Shown: positions 43,443 through 53,980, numbered from the stretch's first letter. The stretch: DNA of 64,000 nucleotides from UBA4656 sp002405525 (GCA_036723735.1 DAIMGT010000001.1:62001-126000), one strand, 5' to 3'. A program made the numbers and translations. The notes: a model not told the origin generated them from the sequence alone.

Positions 43443-44636
43443 ATGCGCGTCTCGACCGCCAGCCTGTTCCTGCAGGCCGTGAAAGGCATCGGCGAACGCC
43501 AGGTCAATCTGGGTCGGTTGCAGCAGCAGCTCTCGACCGGCGAACGGCTGGCCAGCGCCGCCGCCGACCCGGTCGCCTGGTCGAGCGCGGTGATGATCGA
43601 CCGTGCGGTGGCCGAGCTGGAGCAGTACGAAGGCAACGCGAACATCGTGCGCGGCCGCCTCGAACTCGCCGACGCCACCCTCGGCGTGGTGGGCGACCAG
43701 CTCGCGCGGGTGCGCGAACTGGCGCTGCAGGGCTCGAACGACAGCTACACCGAGGTCGAACGGCGAGGGATCGCGCTGGAACTGCGGCAGTTGCTGCAGG
43801 GCATGCTCGGCATGGCCAACGCCACCGATGGCGATGGCCGTTACCTGTTCGGCGGCAGCGCCGACGCCGTCGCGCCGTTTGCATTCGGTCCCGGCGGCGC
43901 GACCTACGCCGGCGACCAGAACCGGCGCGCGATGGACATCGCCCCGCAGACGCGCGTCGACGACGTTGACCCGGGCAGCGAGATCTTCCTCCGCGTGCGC
44001 TCCGGCAACGGGGTCTTCACCGCCCGCCCCGAGCCCGGCAACACCGGCAGCGGCGTGCTCAAGTCGACCGCCCTGGTGGATCTATCGCTGTGGGATGGTG
44101 GCGACTACCGGATCGTGTTCAACGGCGGCAACTGGCAGGCGCTGGATTCCGGCAATCTGGTGGTGGCCAGCGGTGCCTATGCGGCGGGCGCGCCGATCCA
44201 GTTCCGCGGGGTGCGCGTGCAGATCGAGGGCGCGCCGGCCGACGGCGATGCCTTCCGCGTCGAGCCGTCGTCGAACCAGGACGTGTTCAGCACCATTCAG
44301 CGCCTGGTCGAGACGTTCGAGACGGTCGCCGTGACGCCGGCGCAGCGCGCCGCACAGCGCAATGCGATCTTCGCCGGCATCGAGGACCTCGCCCAGGCCT
44401 CCGACACGGTGCTCGACCGTCGCCTCGGTATCGGCGCCCGACTGAACACCATCGAGCAAGCCGATGCCGGGCGCGAAGGCGGCGGGGTGCTGCTGAAGAC
44501 CACGCTGTCGGGACTGCGCGACGTCGACTACACGCGGGCGATCAGCGATTTCAACCTCGAACTGACCGCGCTGCAGGCCGCGCAGCAGAGCTTTCTGAAG
44601 GTGCAGGGACTGTCGCTGTTCAATTATCTGCGCTGA
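43443..44636 (+). CDS. flgL: Flagellar hook-associated protein 3 FlgL
   Basis: A 397-residue junction protein. The flagellin-like N-terminus MRVSTASLFLQAVKGIGERQVNLGRLQQQLSTGERLASAAADPVAWSSA (in sections) and the C-terminus DFNLELTALQAAQQSFLKVQGLSLFNYLR are typical. I use the ATG at 43443, preceded by GGAGGTGACC. A GTG at 43437 overlapping the flgK stop is the alternative. It ends the flgB-flgL unit; a 465-base gap with the flagellin promoter follows. Confidence 0.94.
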   Translation: MRVSTASLFLQAVKGIGERQVNLGRLQQQLSTGERLASAAADPVAWSSAVMIDRAVAELEQYEGNANIVRGRLELADATLGVVGDQLARVRELALQGSNDSYTEVERRGIALELRQLLQGMLGMANATDGDGRYLFGGSADAVAPFAFGPGGATYAGDQNRRAMDIAPQTRVDDVDPGSEIFLRVRSGNGVFTARPEPGNTGSGVLKSTALVDLSLWDGGDYRIVFNGGNWQALDSGNLVVASGAYAAGAPIQFRGVRVQIEGAPADGDAFRVEPSSNQDVFSTIQRLVETFETVAVTPAQRAAQRNAIFAGIEDLAQASDTVLDRRLGIGARLNTIEQADAGREGGGVLLKTTLSGLRDVDYTRAISDFNLELTALQAAQQSFLKVQGLSLFNYLR

Positions 44637-44978
44637 GCCGCGCGCCTGACGTCGCGGTGCTGCCGCCGACCTGCAGGCGGGCCGCACCCCAGTGCGGCAG
44701 CGAACCCCGTCTCCGGTTGCCTCGACAGGGGATATCCCGCTCGCAGCCCGCGGCCGGCGCCGCGCCGCGCCCCGGCCCGAGTCGTCTCCGGCCCCGTGTC
44801 GCACCGGCGCGCTGCGCGTCTGGCCCGCGCTGCCGCAGCCACGCCGCCAGCGGCGGTTCGCTGCCCGCGACGCGCGTCACGTGGCCACGATTCAAGTTCG
44901 TGGGCGAAGCGCCGATAGCGCGCCGGCACCGGGCCTCAGGCCAAGCAGCGTGCGCCTCGCAGCGTTTGTCAAGGCCTC
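44637..44978. other. Non-coding stretch between flgL and the flagellin promoter
   Basis: About 340 bases with no supported gene on either strand. No strong terminator hairpin or T-run was seen after flgL. The frames that remain open here show no start with a Shine-Dalgarno sequence and no recognisable protein pattern. Confidence 0.5.
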
Positions 44979-45005
44979 TAAAGTTCCGTCGTGGTCCTCC
45001 GATAA
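44979..45005 (+). promoter_or_regulatory. Sigma-28 (FliA) promoter of fliC
   Basis: TAAAGTT (44979-44985), a 12-base spacer, then TCCGATAA (44998-45005). This is a near-perfect match to the FliA consensus, with one difference in the -10. It is 96 bases upstream of the flagellin ATG, so the mRNA has a leader of roughly 85-90 bases. Confidence 0.9.
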
Positions 45006-45101
45006 CGGAATCAGCAGCGGCCATCAACCAGAGACGGCGACTGCGGAGACCGGGCGAACCCCGGTGCGCCCGAACTTCCGACCGACCAGGAGATCCCGAC
45101 C

Positions 45102-46250
45102 ATGCAAGTCATCAACACCAACGCATCCTCGCTCAACTCGCAGCGCGCCCTCTCGGCGACCAACGGCTCGCTGGCCACCACGCTGCAGCGCCTGTCCTCG
45201 GGCTTCCGCATCAACAGTGCGAAGGACGACGCCGCCGGCCTCGCGATCTCGGAGCGCTTCTCGACCCAGATCCGCGGCCTGAACCAGGCCCAGCGCAACG
45301 CCAACGACGGCATTTCGCTGTCGCAGACCGCCGAGGGCGCGTTGGGCGAGGTCAGCAACAACCTGCAGCGTATGCGCGAGCTGGCCGTGCAGGCGTCCAA
45401 CGGCACCAACAACCAGGGCGATCGCGACGCGCTGAACTTCGAAGTCACGCAGCTGAAGTCCGAGATCCAGCGCATGGCGGAGCAGACCTTCTTCAACGGC
45501 GTGCGCTTGCTCGACGGCTCGCTGGGTTCGCTGGTGTTCCAGATTGGCGCCAACGCCGGCGAGACCATCACCGTCTCCGGCCTCGCCAACGTCACCAATG
45601 CCGCGCTCGGCGGAACATACAGCCGCACCACCGCCAACGTGAACGCCACCGCGCTCACCGGTTTCGCCACCGCCATCGCGGCTGGTGGGGTCACGATCAA
45701 CGGCACCAGCATCGGCGCGATCGCCGGCGCGGCCAATGCGCAGGAGCGTGCGGGACAGCTGGTCGAGGCGATCAACCGGGTCTCGTCGACGACCGGCGTC
45801 GGCGCGTCCTATGACGCGGTGACCGGCGACGTGAGCTTCGTGTCCTCCGCGACGTTCGCGGTGGCCGGCACGACCAACGATGCCGCGGTGGCCGGCTTCG
45901 CGAACAACGCGGCGATCGGCACCACCACCACCACCACCGGCATCACGGCGCTGAACGTGTCGAGCTACTCCGGCGCGCAGGCCGCGATCGGGCAGATCGA
46001 CAACGCCCTGAGCACGGTGAACTCCGCCCGCGCCAACCTCGGTGCGATTCAGAACCGATTCACCTCGGCGGTGGCGAGCCTGGGCACCGCGACCGAGAAC
46101 CTGAGCAATTCGCGCAGCCGCATCAAGGACGCGGATTTCGCCAAGGAAACGGCGGAACTGGCCCGCACGCAGATCCTGCAGCAGGCCGGCACGGCGATGC
46201 TGGCGCAGGCGAACCAGCTGCCGCAGAGCGTGCTCAGCCTGCTGCGGTAA
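45102..46250 (+). CDS. fliC: Flagellin
   Basis: A 382-residue filament subunit. The N-terminal D0/D1 region begins MQVINTNASSLNSQRALSATNGSLATTLQRLSSGFRINSAKDDAAGLAISERF (in sections), which is the flagellin consensus. The C-terminal region has VNSARANLGAIQNRFTSAVASLGTATENLSNSRSRIKDADFAKETAELARTQILQQAGTAMLAQANQLPQSVLSLLR (in sections). The central ~180-285 region is a short Ala/Gly/Thr/Asn-rich variable domain. Only one flagellin gene is in the window. The Shine-Dalgarno sequence AGGAG precedes the ATG. A sigma-28 promoter drives it. Confidence 0.97.
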   Translation: MQVINTNASSLNSQRALSATNGSLATTLQRLSSGFRINSAKDDAAGLAISERFSTQIRGLNQAQRNANDGISLSQTAEGALGEVSNNLQRMRELAVQASNGTNNQGDRDALNFEVTQLKSEIQRMAEQTFFNGVRLLDGSLGSLVFQIGANAGETITVSGLANVTNAALGGTYSRTTANVNATALTGFATAIAAGGVTINGTSIGAIAGAANAQERAGQLVEAINRVSSTTGVGASYDAVTGDVSFVSSATFAVAGTTNDAAVAGFANNAAIGTTTTTTGITALNVSSYSGAQAAIGQIDNALSTVNSARANLGAIQNRFTSAVASLGTATENLSNSRSRIKDADFAKETAELARTQILQQAGTAMLAQANQLPQSVLSLLR

Positions 46251-46264
46251 GCGGCGGGTGATCC

Positions 46265-46285
46265 GGGGCGCCCGCCGGGCGCCCC
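46265..46285 (+). terminator. GC-rich hairpin after fliC
   Basis: GGGGCGCCC (46265-46273) pairs perfectly with GGGCGCCCC (46277-46285) around a three-base loop, 14 bases after the flagellin stop. No clear T-run follows, but the stem is very stable and sits exactly where a transcript end would be expected before the flaG promoter. Confidence 0.55.
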
Positions 46286-46318
46286 GGCCGGCAGGGGCCG
46301 GATTCCGATCGAGGTCCC

Positions 46319-46334
46319 CGGCACCGGATTTGCT
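46319..46334 (+). promoter_or_regulatory. Sigma-54 promoter of flaG-fliD-fliS
   Basis: CGGCACCGGATTTGCT has GG-N10-GC spacing and matches TGGCAC-N5-TTGC(A/T) except for the first base. It lies 96 bases upstream of the flaG start, after the fliC hairpin. Confidence 0.75.
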
Positions 46335-46429
46335 TCAGGTCGAAACCGGCGGGCGCGGCGGATGTCGCGACCCGTCGCACCCGTTCCGGCGGCGCGCCGA
46401 CCGCAAGGCGGCACGCGCGGTAGGAGGCC

Positions 46430-46828
46430 ATGATGAGCGCAACGCCGATCCAAGCAGCGACCATCGCGTCGATCCGACCAGAGCCGCCGGACAGCCGGCC
46501 GGCGCAACGAGCGTCGGTCCCACCGCGGCCGGCGGAACAGCCGCCACCGGCGCCGTCGGACACCGCGCCGTCGGCGTCTGCCCCGACGGCGCAGGACCTC
46601 GCCGAGCAGCGCGCCCGCGCCGAGCGCGTCGCCGCCGAACTCGCACGCGCGGTGCCGGCGTCCTCCAGCCTGCGATTCCGGGTCGACCCGGATGCCGGCA
46701 GGATCGTGGTCTCGGTGGTCGACGCGACGACCGGAGACTTGCTGCGCCAGATCCCGAGCGAGGACGCGCTCGCGATGGCCAAGAGCCTCGCCGCGACCGG
46801 CTCCGGCATTGTCAGCGACCGGGCCTGA
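46430..46828 (+). CDS. flaG: FlaG family protein
   Basis: A 132-residue protein with a Pro/Ala-rich N-terminal half and a C-terminal FlaG domain (SSLRFRVDPDAGRIVVSVVDATTGDLLRQIPSEDALAMAKSL, in sections, residues ~78-120). FlaG proteins influence filament length in some bacteria. They usually lie between the flagellin and fliD genes, as here. The two ATG codons at 46430 and 46433 are equally possible. fliD follows after seven bases. Confidence 0.9.
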   Translation: MMSATPIQAATIASIRPEPPDSRPAQRASVPPRPAEQPPPAPSDTAPSASAPTAQDLAEQRARAERVAAELARAVPASSSLRFRVDPDAGRIVVSVVDATTGDLLRQIPSEDALAMAKSLAATGSGIVSDRA

Positions 46829-46835
46829 TTCCGAC

Positions 46836-48191
46836 ATGGCATCGATTTCCTCCGCCGGCCTCGGTTCCGGCCTCGACGTCCCGACCATGGTCGCGCAGTT
46901 GGTCCAGGCCGAGCGCGCGCCCGCCGAGTCGCGGCTGGCCCGCCAGGAATCGACGGCGCGGGCACAGATCTCGGCGTTCGGCGCGCTGCGCAGCGCGCTT
47001 TCCAATCTCGGCAGTGCGCTTTCGGCGCTCAAGCCCGCGACCGCGCTCGATGCGCGCCGCGCCACCAGCAGCGACGCCGGCGTGGTGACCGCCAGTGCCA
47101 CCAGTGGGGCCGCTCAGGCCAGCTATCAGGTCGAGGTGGTTTCGCTGGCCGGTGCGCACCGGCTCGGTTCCGGGCCCTACGCGTCCGCCGACAGCGTGGT
47201 CGGCACCGGCACCCTGAACTTCGATTCCGGAGACAACGCCTTCAGCGTGGTCATCGGCGCCGCCAACGGCACGCTGGCCGGCATCCGCGACGCCATCAAC
47301 GCCGCGCCGGAGAACACGAGCATCACCGCCAGCATCGTCAACACGGCGGAGGGCGCGCGGCTGCTGCTGGCCGCGCGCGCCACCGGCGCGGCGAATGCCA
47401 TCACCGTCACCCGCAGTGGTGGCGACGGCGGGCTCGATGCGCTGGTCTACGATCCGGGCACGCTGACCAGTCTGGAGCAGAAGTCGGCCGCTGCCGATGC
47501 GCTGGCGCGCGTCGACGGCTTCAATTTCACTTCCGCCACCAATACGCTGTCCACTGCAATCGACGGCGTGACCCTGAAACTGGTGGCCGCCGCCCCGGGC
47601 ACGGCGCGGACGGTGACCGTCTCGCGCGACCCCGACGCCGCGCGCAAGGCCGTGGAGTCCTTCGTCAGCGGCTACAACGCGGTGATGGGATCGCTGTCGG
47701 CAGCGACCCGCTACGATGCCGCCAGCAAGACCGGTTCGCCGCTGACCGGGGACGCGCTGCCGCGCGCGCTGTCGGGCGAGATGCGGCGCGTGGTCGGTTC
47801 GACCACCGAGGCCAACAGCAGCATCCGCACGCTGGCCGACGCCGGCGTCACGACCTCGGTGTCGGGAACCCTCACGCTCGATGCGGCGAAGTTCGCCCGC
47901 GCGCTGGAGCGAGATCCCGCCGAAGTCGCCGCGCTGTTCACCGGCGAGCAGGGGCTCGCCGCCCGTCTCGACGCCGTCGTGCAGCGCGCCGCCGCCGGCG
48001 GCGGCGCGATCGAGGGTCGCACGCGTGGCCTCGATGCGCGGCTGCGCGGCATCGCCGACCAGCGGACGACGCTGAACTTCAGGATGGAAGCGCTGGAGGC
48101 GCGCTACCGGACGCAGTTCTCCTCTCTCGACGGACTGGTGGCGCAGTTGCGTCGCACGTCCGACTACCTCGCCCGCCAATTGCCGTCCTGA
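46836..48191 (+). CDS. fliD: Flagellar filament cap protein FliD (HAP2)
   Basis: A 451-residue filament cap protein. The N-terminus ASISSAGLGSGLDVPTMVAQLVQAERAPAESRLARQE (in sections) is the FliD consensus. The C-terminus FRMEALEARYRTQFSSLDGLVAQLRRTSDYLARQL is the matching coiled-coil half. It promotes flagellin folding at the tip. The open frame extends upstream through flaG in another frame, but the ATG at 46836 is clearly right. fliS follows. Confidence 0.95.
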   Translation: MASISSAGLGSGLDVPTMVAQLVQAERAPAESRLARQESTARAQISAFGALRSALSNLGSALSALKPATALDARRATSSDAGVVTASATSGAAQASYQVEVVSLAGAHRLGSGPYASADSVVGTGTLNFDSGDNAFSVVIGAANGTLAGIRDAINAAPENTSITASIVNTAEGARLLLAARATGAANAITVTRSGGDGGLDALVYDPGTLTSLEQKSAAADALARVDGFNFTSATNTLSTAIDGVTLKLVAAAPGTARTVTVSRDPDAARKAVESFVSGYNAVMGSLSAATRYDAASKTGSPLTGDALPRALSGEMRRVVGSTTEANSSIRTLADAGVTTSVSGTLTLDAAKFARALERDPAEVAALFTGEQGLAARLDAVVQRAAAGGGAIEGRTRGLDARLRGIADQRTTLNFRMEALEARYRTQFSSLDGLVAQLRRTSDYLARQLPS

Positions 48192-48207
48192 TCCAGGAGT
48201 GGAATCC

Positions 48208-48591
48208 ATGTCTCCCGCCGCCGCCTACCGCCAGACCGGAATCGCCTCGCGCTCCCTCGAGAACGACCCGCATCAGATGATCGCGCAACTGCTCGCGGGC
48301 TTGCTGGAGCGGATCCGCCTCGCCCATACGCTGGCGCTGCGCGGCGAGCGGGCGCGCAAGGGCGACGCGATCCGCGCCGCGTCGGCGATCGTGGACGCGC
48401 TGCGTCTGGCGCTCGATCCGGGCAGCGGCGGCGCGATCGCCGAGCGCCTCGATGCGCTGTACGAATACGTCGGACTGCGCCTCGTCGAGGCCAATGCCGG
48501 TGACGATGCCGCGCTGCTTGACGAGTGCGAGGGGCTGATCCGGAGCATCGCCGACGCCTGGGCCGGGATCGGGCGCGGGGCTGGCGCGTGA
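48208..48591 (+). CDS. fliS: Flagellar export chaperone FliS
   Basis: A 127-residue helical chaperone that binds the flagellin C-terminus. The FliS pattern is YRQTGIASRSLENDPHQMIAQLLAGLLERIRLAH, then RGERARKGDAIRAASAIVDALRLALD and LDALYEYVGLRLVEAN. I chose the ATG at 48208 (AGGAG eight bases upstream) over the GTG at 48199. The next gene starts inside its stop codon. Confidence 0.94.
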   Translation: MSPAAAYRQTGIASRSLENDPHQMIAQLLAGLLERIRLAHTLALRGERARKGDAIRAASAIVDALRLALDPGSGGAIAERLDALYEYVGLRLVEANAGDDAALLDECEGLIRSIADAWAGIGRGAGA

Positions 48592-48884
48592 GTGCCGTCG
48601 AACGCACGCCGGCGGCGCTCGGCGCGCTCCTCGAGGATGCCGTGGCCGCCGCCCAGTCCGGACGATTCGACGACGCGCTGCGGGCGCTGGTCGACCACGA
48701 CGCGGCGGTTCGCGATGCCTTCGCAGGCGCGCCGGTCGCCGAAAGGTCGCATTGGCGCGTGTTGCTGGACCTGCAGCAGCGCGCGGTGGAGAGACTGGTG
48801 GCGTTGCGCGACGCTGCAGGCATGGAGTTCGCCAGCGTCGCTGCCGCACGCCGGAGCGCAGTGGCGTACGACGCCGGACCGTGA
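48588..48884 (+). CDS. Small helical protein, FliT-like position
   Basis: A 98-residue, mainly helical protein starting at a GTG that overlaps the fliS stop (GTGA). Its sequence (ALLEDAVAAAQSGRFDDALRALVDHDAAVRDAF in sections, then LQQRAVERLVALRDAAG) is consistent with a short export chaperone. FliT, the FliD chaperone, is usually encoded right after fliS. Similarity to FliT is too weak to be sure, so I name it by position only. Its own stop overlaps the start of the next gene. Confidence 0.6.
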   Translation: MSAVERTPAALGALLEDAVAAAQSGRFDDALRALVDHDAAVRDAFAGAPVAERSHWRVLLDLQQRAVERLVALRDAAGMEFASVAAARRSAVAYDAGP

Positions 48885-49435
48885 ACGCCGGGGCCGACCA
48901 GGCATTGTTCGGCGACGCGCTCGGCTGCGAGGAGCGCCTTCCGGTCGAATTCCTGCCGGGCGCGGTCGCGCCGCCCGGTGCGGCAGCGCGCGACCTGATG
49001 CTGCTGCGTGTTCTGGCCACGATGGAGGACGGCGCCGAGGGTGAGCGCGACGAGGGCGACGCGCGCAGCGCGGAGATGGCGCGGGTGGAGGCCAGGCTTG
49101 ATCTCGTGCTGGCATTGCTCGGGGCCTTGGCCGCCGCGCGTGCCGACACGCTGCCTTGCGCTTCGCTGCGCTGGTCCCGGCTGGGGGCGCGCCTGATCCT
49201 GCCGGCGGCACCGGTGGCGCCCGGCGGCGTGTTGCGCATGCACCTCGATCCGCGGTTGCCGCAGCCGCTGGAGTTGCCGGCCCGGCTGCTCGCGGCCGAG
49301 CCGCAAGGCGCCGACTGGATGGCCTGGTTGCGCTTCGAGGCGCTCGATGCGGCCCTCGAGACCGCTGTCGAGCGGCACGTTTTCCGTCGGCATCGGCGCG
49401 CCATCGCCGAGGTCCGTCGCGCGGCGCGCGCCTGA
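48881..49435 (+). CDS. PilZ-like domain protein in the flagellar cluster
   Basis: A 184-residue protein starting at GTG 48881, overlapping the previous stop. The N-terminal segment CEERLPVEFLPG (~12-25) and the later segment LRWSRLGARLILPAAPVAPGGVLRMHLDP (~92-120) resemble a degenerate PilZ domain, in which the (D/N)xSxxG motif is replaced by WSxLGxR. The C-terminal helix (ETAVERHVFRRHRRAIAEVRRAARA) is typical of PilZ proteins encoded between fliS and rpoN2 in xanthomonads. It may bind cyclic-di-GMP poorly or not at all. The assignment is moderate and rests partly on position. Confidence 0.6.
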   Translation: MNAGADQALFGDALGCEERLPVEFLPGAVAPPGAAARDLMLLRVLATMEDGAEGERDEGDARSAEMARVEARLDLVLALLGALAAARADTLPCASLRWSRLGARLILPAAPVAPGGVLRMHLDPRLPQPLELPARLLAAEPQGADWMAWLRFEALDAALETAVERHVFRRHRRAIAEVRRAARA

Positions 49436-49531
49436 CCCGGCGCCCCGGCGCGGGCCGCGTCGCGACCCGGGCCGGACGTGACCGGGCCTGCGCCGACGCG
49501 CTACAGTGCCGGGGCCGAAAGGAGATCCGCC

Positions 49532-50167
49532 GTGCGTGTCCTGCTCGCCGACGACCACACGCTGGTGCGCGCCGGCATCCGTCGCATCATCGAAGCCTTC
49601 CCGGACATGGAAGTGGTCGCCGAGGCACGCGACGGTCGCGAAGCGGTCGACCTGGTGGCGCTGCACCGGCCGGACGTCGCGATCGTCGACCTTTCGATGC
49701 CGGTGCAGGACGGCTTCGCGGTGACCCGCCAGATCCGCGCCCAGTACCCCGGCACCGCCGTGGTCATCATGTCGATGCACACCGACACCGGCTATGTGCG
49801 GCAGGCGATGAACTGCGGCGCACTCGGCTTCGTGGTCAAGGAGGCCGCGCCCGCCGAGCTCGAATTGGCGCTGCACGCCGCGGTCGTCGGCCAGACCTTC
49901 CTGAGCCCCAAGGTCTCGGGGCGGATGATGAACGCGGTGCTGCGGCGCGAGCCCGGCGACCGCCTCGGCGAGCTGTCGCCGCGCCAGCGCGAGATCCTGG
50001 CCAGGCTGGGGCGCGGCCAGAGCACCAAGGAAATCGCCGCCGACCTCGAGATCAGCGTCAAGACTGTCGAGACGCACCGCGCGCGAATGATGGAAACGCT
50101 GGGCATGCGCCGCGGCACCGACCTGGTGCGTTTCGCGATCGAGAACCGACTCGAGATCGAACGCTGA
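49532..50167 (+). CDS. NarL/LuxR-type response regulator
   Basis: A 211-residue two-domain regulator. The receiver (~1-120) has VLLADDHTLVRAGIRR, phospho-acceptor Asp in VAIVDLSMPVQDGF (~54), and Lys in FVVKEAAP. The C-terminal LuxR-type HTH (~145-205) has LSPRQREILARLGRGQSTKEIAADLEISVKTVETHRARMMETLGM. I chose the GTG start at 49532, preceded by AGGAG; the frame is open further upstream. Its place between the filament genes and rpoN2 suggests control of motility. No kinase gene is adjacent. Confidence 0.9.
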   Translation: MRVLLADDHTLVRAGIRRIIEAFPDMEVVAEARDGREAVDLVALHRPDVAIVDLSMPVQDGFAVTRQIRAQYPGTAVVIMSMHTDTGYVRQAMNCGALGFVVKEAAPAELELALHAAVVGQTFLSPKVSGRMMNAVLRREPGDRLGELSPRQREILARLGRGQSTKEIAADLEISVKTVETHRARMMETLGMRRGTDLVRFAIENRLEIER

Positions 50168-50526
50168 GTGCCCCGTGTCCACGCAGGTCGCACGGGGAGG
50201 CACTTGGGCCGGGCAAGTCGGCACATGCGTCCCGCAGGCGCGCCGAGGCCGGAGGATGCCGAAGCCCCGCCGGAGCCCGGGGAACCAGGCCTGGCGAGGT
50301 CCGCATCCCCGGGGCCCGGCTCGGCGGCGCGGGCGGCCGTGGGCTGGACCGCGCCGCCGCCGCCCAGGCCTGGACGCCGGTGGCACGGCGTCGCGGAGCC
50401 GGCGCTGTCGGGATCGCCCCGACAGCCCGGACCGGAGCGCCCCGACGCCTGTCGGTGGCCTCCCGATTCCATGCCCGACGGGCGCCGCACACAATGCCCC
50501 GGCGATTTGCCAACACGGGGCGTGCC
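50168..50526. other. Non-coding stretch upstream of rpoN2
   Basis: About 360 bases without a supported gene. A hairpin, CTGTCGGG (50405-50412)/CCCGACAG (50418-50425) with a five-base loop, is the most visible structure. There is no T-run. No sigma-54 or sigma-28 site with correct spacing was found. Open frames here are by-products of high GC content. Confidence 0.5.
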
Positions 50527-51987
50527 ATGAAAGCGTCGTTCGCGATGCAGTTGTCGCAGGGGGTCAACATCACCCCGCAGTTGCTGCAGTCGATCAGGCT
50601 CCTGCAGCTCACCGGCGCCGAACTCGAGGCGCACGTCCGCGAGGCGCTGGACGCCAATCCCATGCTCGAACAGCCCGAGGCCGGGGACGCCGGACCGGTG
50701 GAAGGCGTTGACGGCAACCCGCTGCCGGTCGCCGACGTGCAGCCGGTGGCGGAACCGCTGGCCGACGTGCGGGTCGTCGACGAGGCGTGGAGCCCCGAAG
50801 TCGCGTTCGGCGGCAACGGCGGTGCCGGCGCCGGCGCGGACGACGACGAGGGTGGTCCCGCGGCTCGGATCGCGGCGGCTCCCGCCGACGTTCGAGAGCA
50901 CGTGCGCCAGCAGCTGGTGCTGATGCTCACCGACGCGCGCGAGATCGCGTGCGCGGCGTGGCTGGTCGACCAGGTGGACGACGCCGGCTATCTCGAACAC
51001 GATCCGGAAACGCTGTCTGCGCTGCAGCCGTTCGGCTGTGCGCTCCCGCCGGCGCGGCTGGAGTCGCTGCGCCACTCGATGATGTCGCTCGATCCGGCGG
51101 GCTTCGGCGCCCGTGATCTGCGCGAGTGCCTGCTGGCGCAGCTGGCGCAGGCGCAGCCGGGTGGCGAGGTCCGGGCGCTCGCGATGCGGATCGTTCATTC
51201 CCACCTGCCGTTGCTGGCGACCCACGACCATGCGACGCTGGCCGCGGCGCTGGAGGCGACCGTGGCGGAGGTGGCGGCGGCCGAACGACTCATCCTGTCG
51301 CTCGATCCGCGCCCGGGCGAGTGTTTCGCCGCGCGCGACCCCGCCTACGTGGTTCCCGACGTGGTGGTCAGCCGCGATGCGTACGGCTGGAAGGTCGAGC
51401 TCAATGGTGCCGCGGCCCCGCGGGTGCGCGTCAATCGCGTCTACGAGGGCATGCTCGGTCGCTGCTCCGACAGTGCTTCGGCGCGCGGTCTGCGCGATCT
51501 GCTGCAGGAGGCGCGCTGGCTGGTTCGCGCGCTGGCGATGCGCCACGAAACGCTGATGAAAGTTTCGCAGGTGATCGTCGAGCGCCAGCGCGGCTTCCTG
51601 GAGCGCGGCGCGGAGGCGATGCAGCCGCTGACCCTGCGCGAGGTGGCCGACGCGATCGGGATGCACGAATCGACGGTGTCCCGGATCACCACCGGCAAGT
51701 ACATGCAGACGCCACGCGGCACCCTCGAACTGAAGTTCTTCTTCTCCAACCGCCTGCAGGGCGCCGAGGTTTCGGGGGTTGCGATCCGCGCCATGGTCAA
51801 GCGGCTGATCGACTCCGAGAATCCGGCCGTGCCGCTGGCCGACGACACCATCGCCGCGCTGCTGGCGCGGCAGGGCGTGCGCATCGCGCGCCGCACCGTC
51901 GCCAAGTACCGGGACTTGTTGCAGATCGCGGCCGCCAAGGACCGCCGCCGCGACCTGGCGCATCGTGCCGAGGCCTCCTTCGCCTGA
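50527..51987 (+). CDS. rpoN2: RNA polymerase sigma-54 factor
   Basis: A 486-residue sigma-54. Region I at the N-terminus has MQLSQGVNITPQLLQSIRLLQL, with the Gln/Leu-rich activator-response pattern. Region III includes the core-binding domain (~95-230) and the HTH TLREVADAIGMHESTVSRIT (~378-397), followed by GTLELKFFFSN. The RpoN box is seen as ARRTVAKYRD (~455). Region II is short and acidic. Its linkage to vemR and fleQ identifies it as the flagellar copy (RpoN2 in xanthomonads) rather than the housekeeping one near lptB/hpf. Confidence 0.95.
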   Translation: MKASFAMQLSQGVNITPQLLQSIRLLQLTGAELEAHVREALDANPMLEQPEAGDAGPVEGVDGNPLPVADVQPVAEPLADVRVVDEAWSPEVAFGGNGGAGAGADDDEGGPAARIAAAPADVREHVRQQLVLMLTDAREIACAAWLVDQVDDAGYLEHDPETLSALQPFGCALPPARLESLRHSMMSLDPAGFGARDLRECLLAQLAQAQPGGEVRALAMRIVHSHLPLLATHDHATLAAALEATVAEVAAAERLILSLDPRPGECFAARDPAYVVPDVVVSRDAYGWKVELNGAAAPRVRVNRVYEGMLGRCSDSASARGLRDLLQEARWLVRALAMRHETLMKVSQVIVERQRGFLERGAEAMQPLTLREVADAIGMHESTVSRITTGKYMQTPRGTLELKFFFSNRLQGAEVSGVAIRAMVKRLIDSENPAVPLADDTIAALLARQGVRIARRTVAKYRDLLQIAAAKDRRRDLAHRAEASFA

Positions 51988-51996
51988 ACCCCGCCC

Positions 51997-52396
51997 ATGC
52001 GCAACCTGATGGAATTCGCCGCCATGCGCCAGCTCCGCGTCCTCCTCGTCGACGATCACGAGGGTTTCCTCAATGCTGCCCAGCGCCAGTTGCGCAACCT
52101 GCCCTGGGTGTCCGTGGTCGGCCGCGCGCTGAACGGCCTCGAAGCCGTGCGCATGACCGAACAGCTCACTCCGGACGCGGTTCTGATGGACCTCGCGATG
52201 CCCGAGATGGGCGGGCTGCAGGCCACGCGGCTGATCAAGGCGCAGGACAAGCCGCCGTTCGTCGTCATCGCCAGCCACTTCGACGACCCTCAGCACCGCG
52301 AACATGCGGCATCCGCCGGCGCCGATGGCTTCGTGAGCAAGATGTTCTACGTGCAGGAAGTGGTCCCGATACTCGAAAAGCTCGCGGGTGAGAGCC

Positions 52397-52404
<8 letters not shown>
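51997..52404 (+). CDS. vemR: CheY-like response regulator VemR
   Basis: A 135-residue single receiver domain. Acidic pair in VLLVDDHEGFLNAAQ, phospho-acceptor Asp in AVLMDLAMPEMGG, Ser in FVVIASHFDD, Lys in GFVSKMFY. The gene lies between rpoN2 and fleQ, exactly where xanthomonad vemR is found. VemR there controls motility and exopolysaccharide by acting with FleQ. Three in-frame ATGs exist (51997, 52009, 52024). With the last, the phospho-acceptor is Asp56. Its stop overlaps the fleQ start. Confidence 0.85.
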
Positions 52405-53848
<1,444 letters not shown>

Positions 53849-53921
53849 GGCGCGCATGAGCGCCGCCCCACAGCGACCGGTGGTTGCGCTGTCCGCGGCT
53901 GCGCCCATGGCGTCGGTCGCG

Positions 53922-53937
53922 CGGCACGCCCCTTGCT
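53922..53937 (+). promoter_or_regulatory. Sigma-54 promoter of the fliE operon
   Basis: CGGCACGCCCCTTGCT matches TGGCACG-N4-TTGCT at every consensus position but the first, with GG-N10-GC spacing. It is 44 bases before the fliE ATG and downstream of fleQ. Confidence 0.9.
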
Positions 53938-53980
53938 GTTGACGTAGCGCCGGCAGATTCGAGCCGGCCCCGGAAGTCCG

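Noticed and set aside
50380..50400. TGGCACGG before rpoN2 as a sigma-54 promoter
   Set aside because: No GC element occurs ten bases after the GG, and TTGC is missing.
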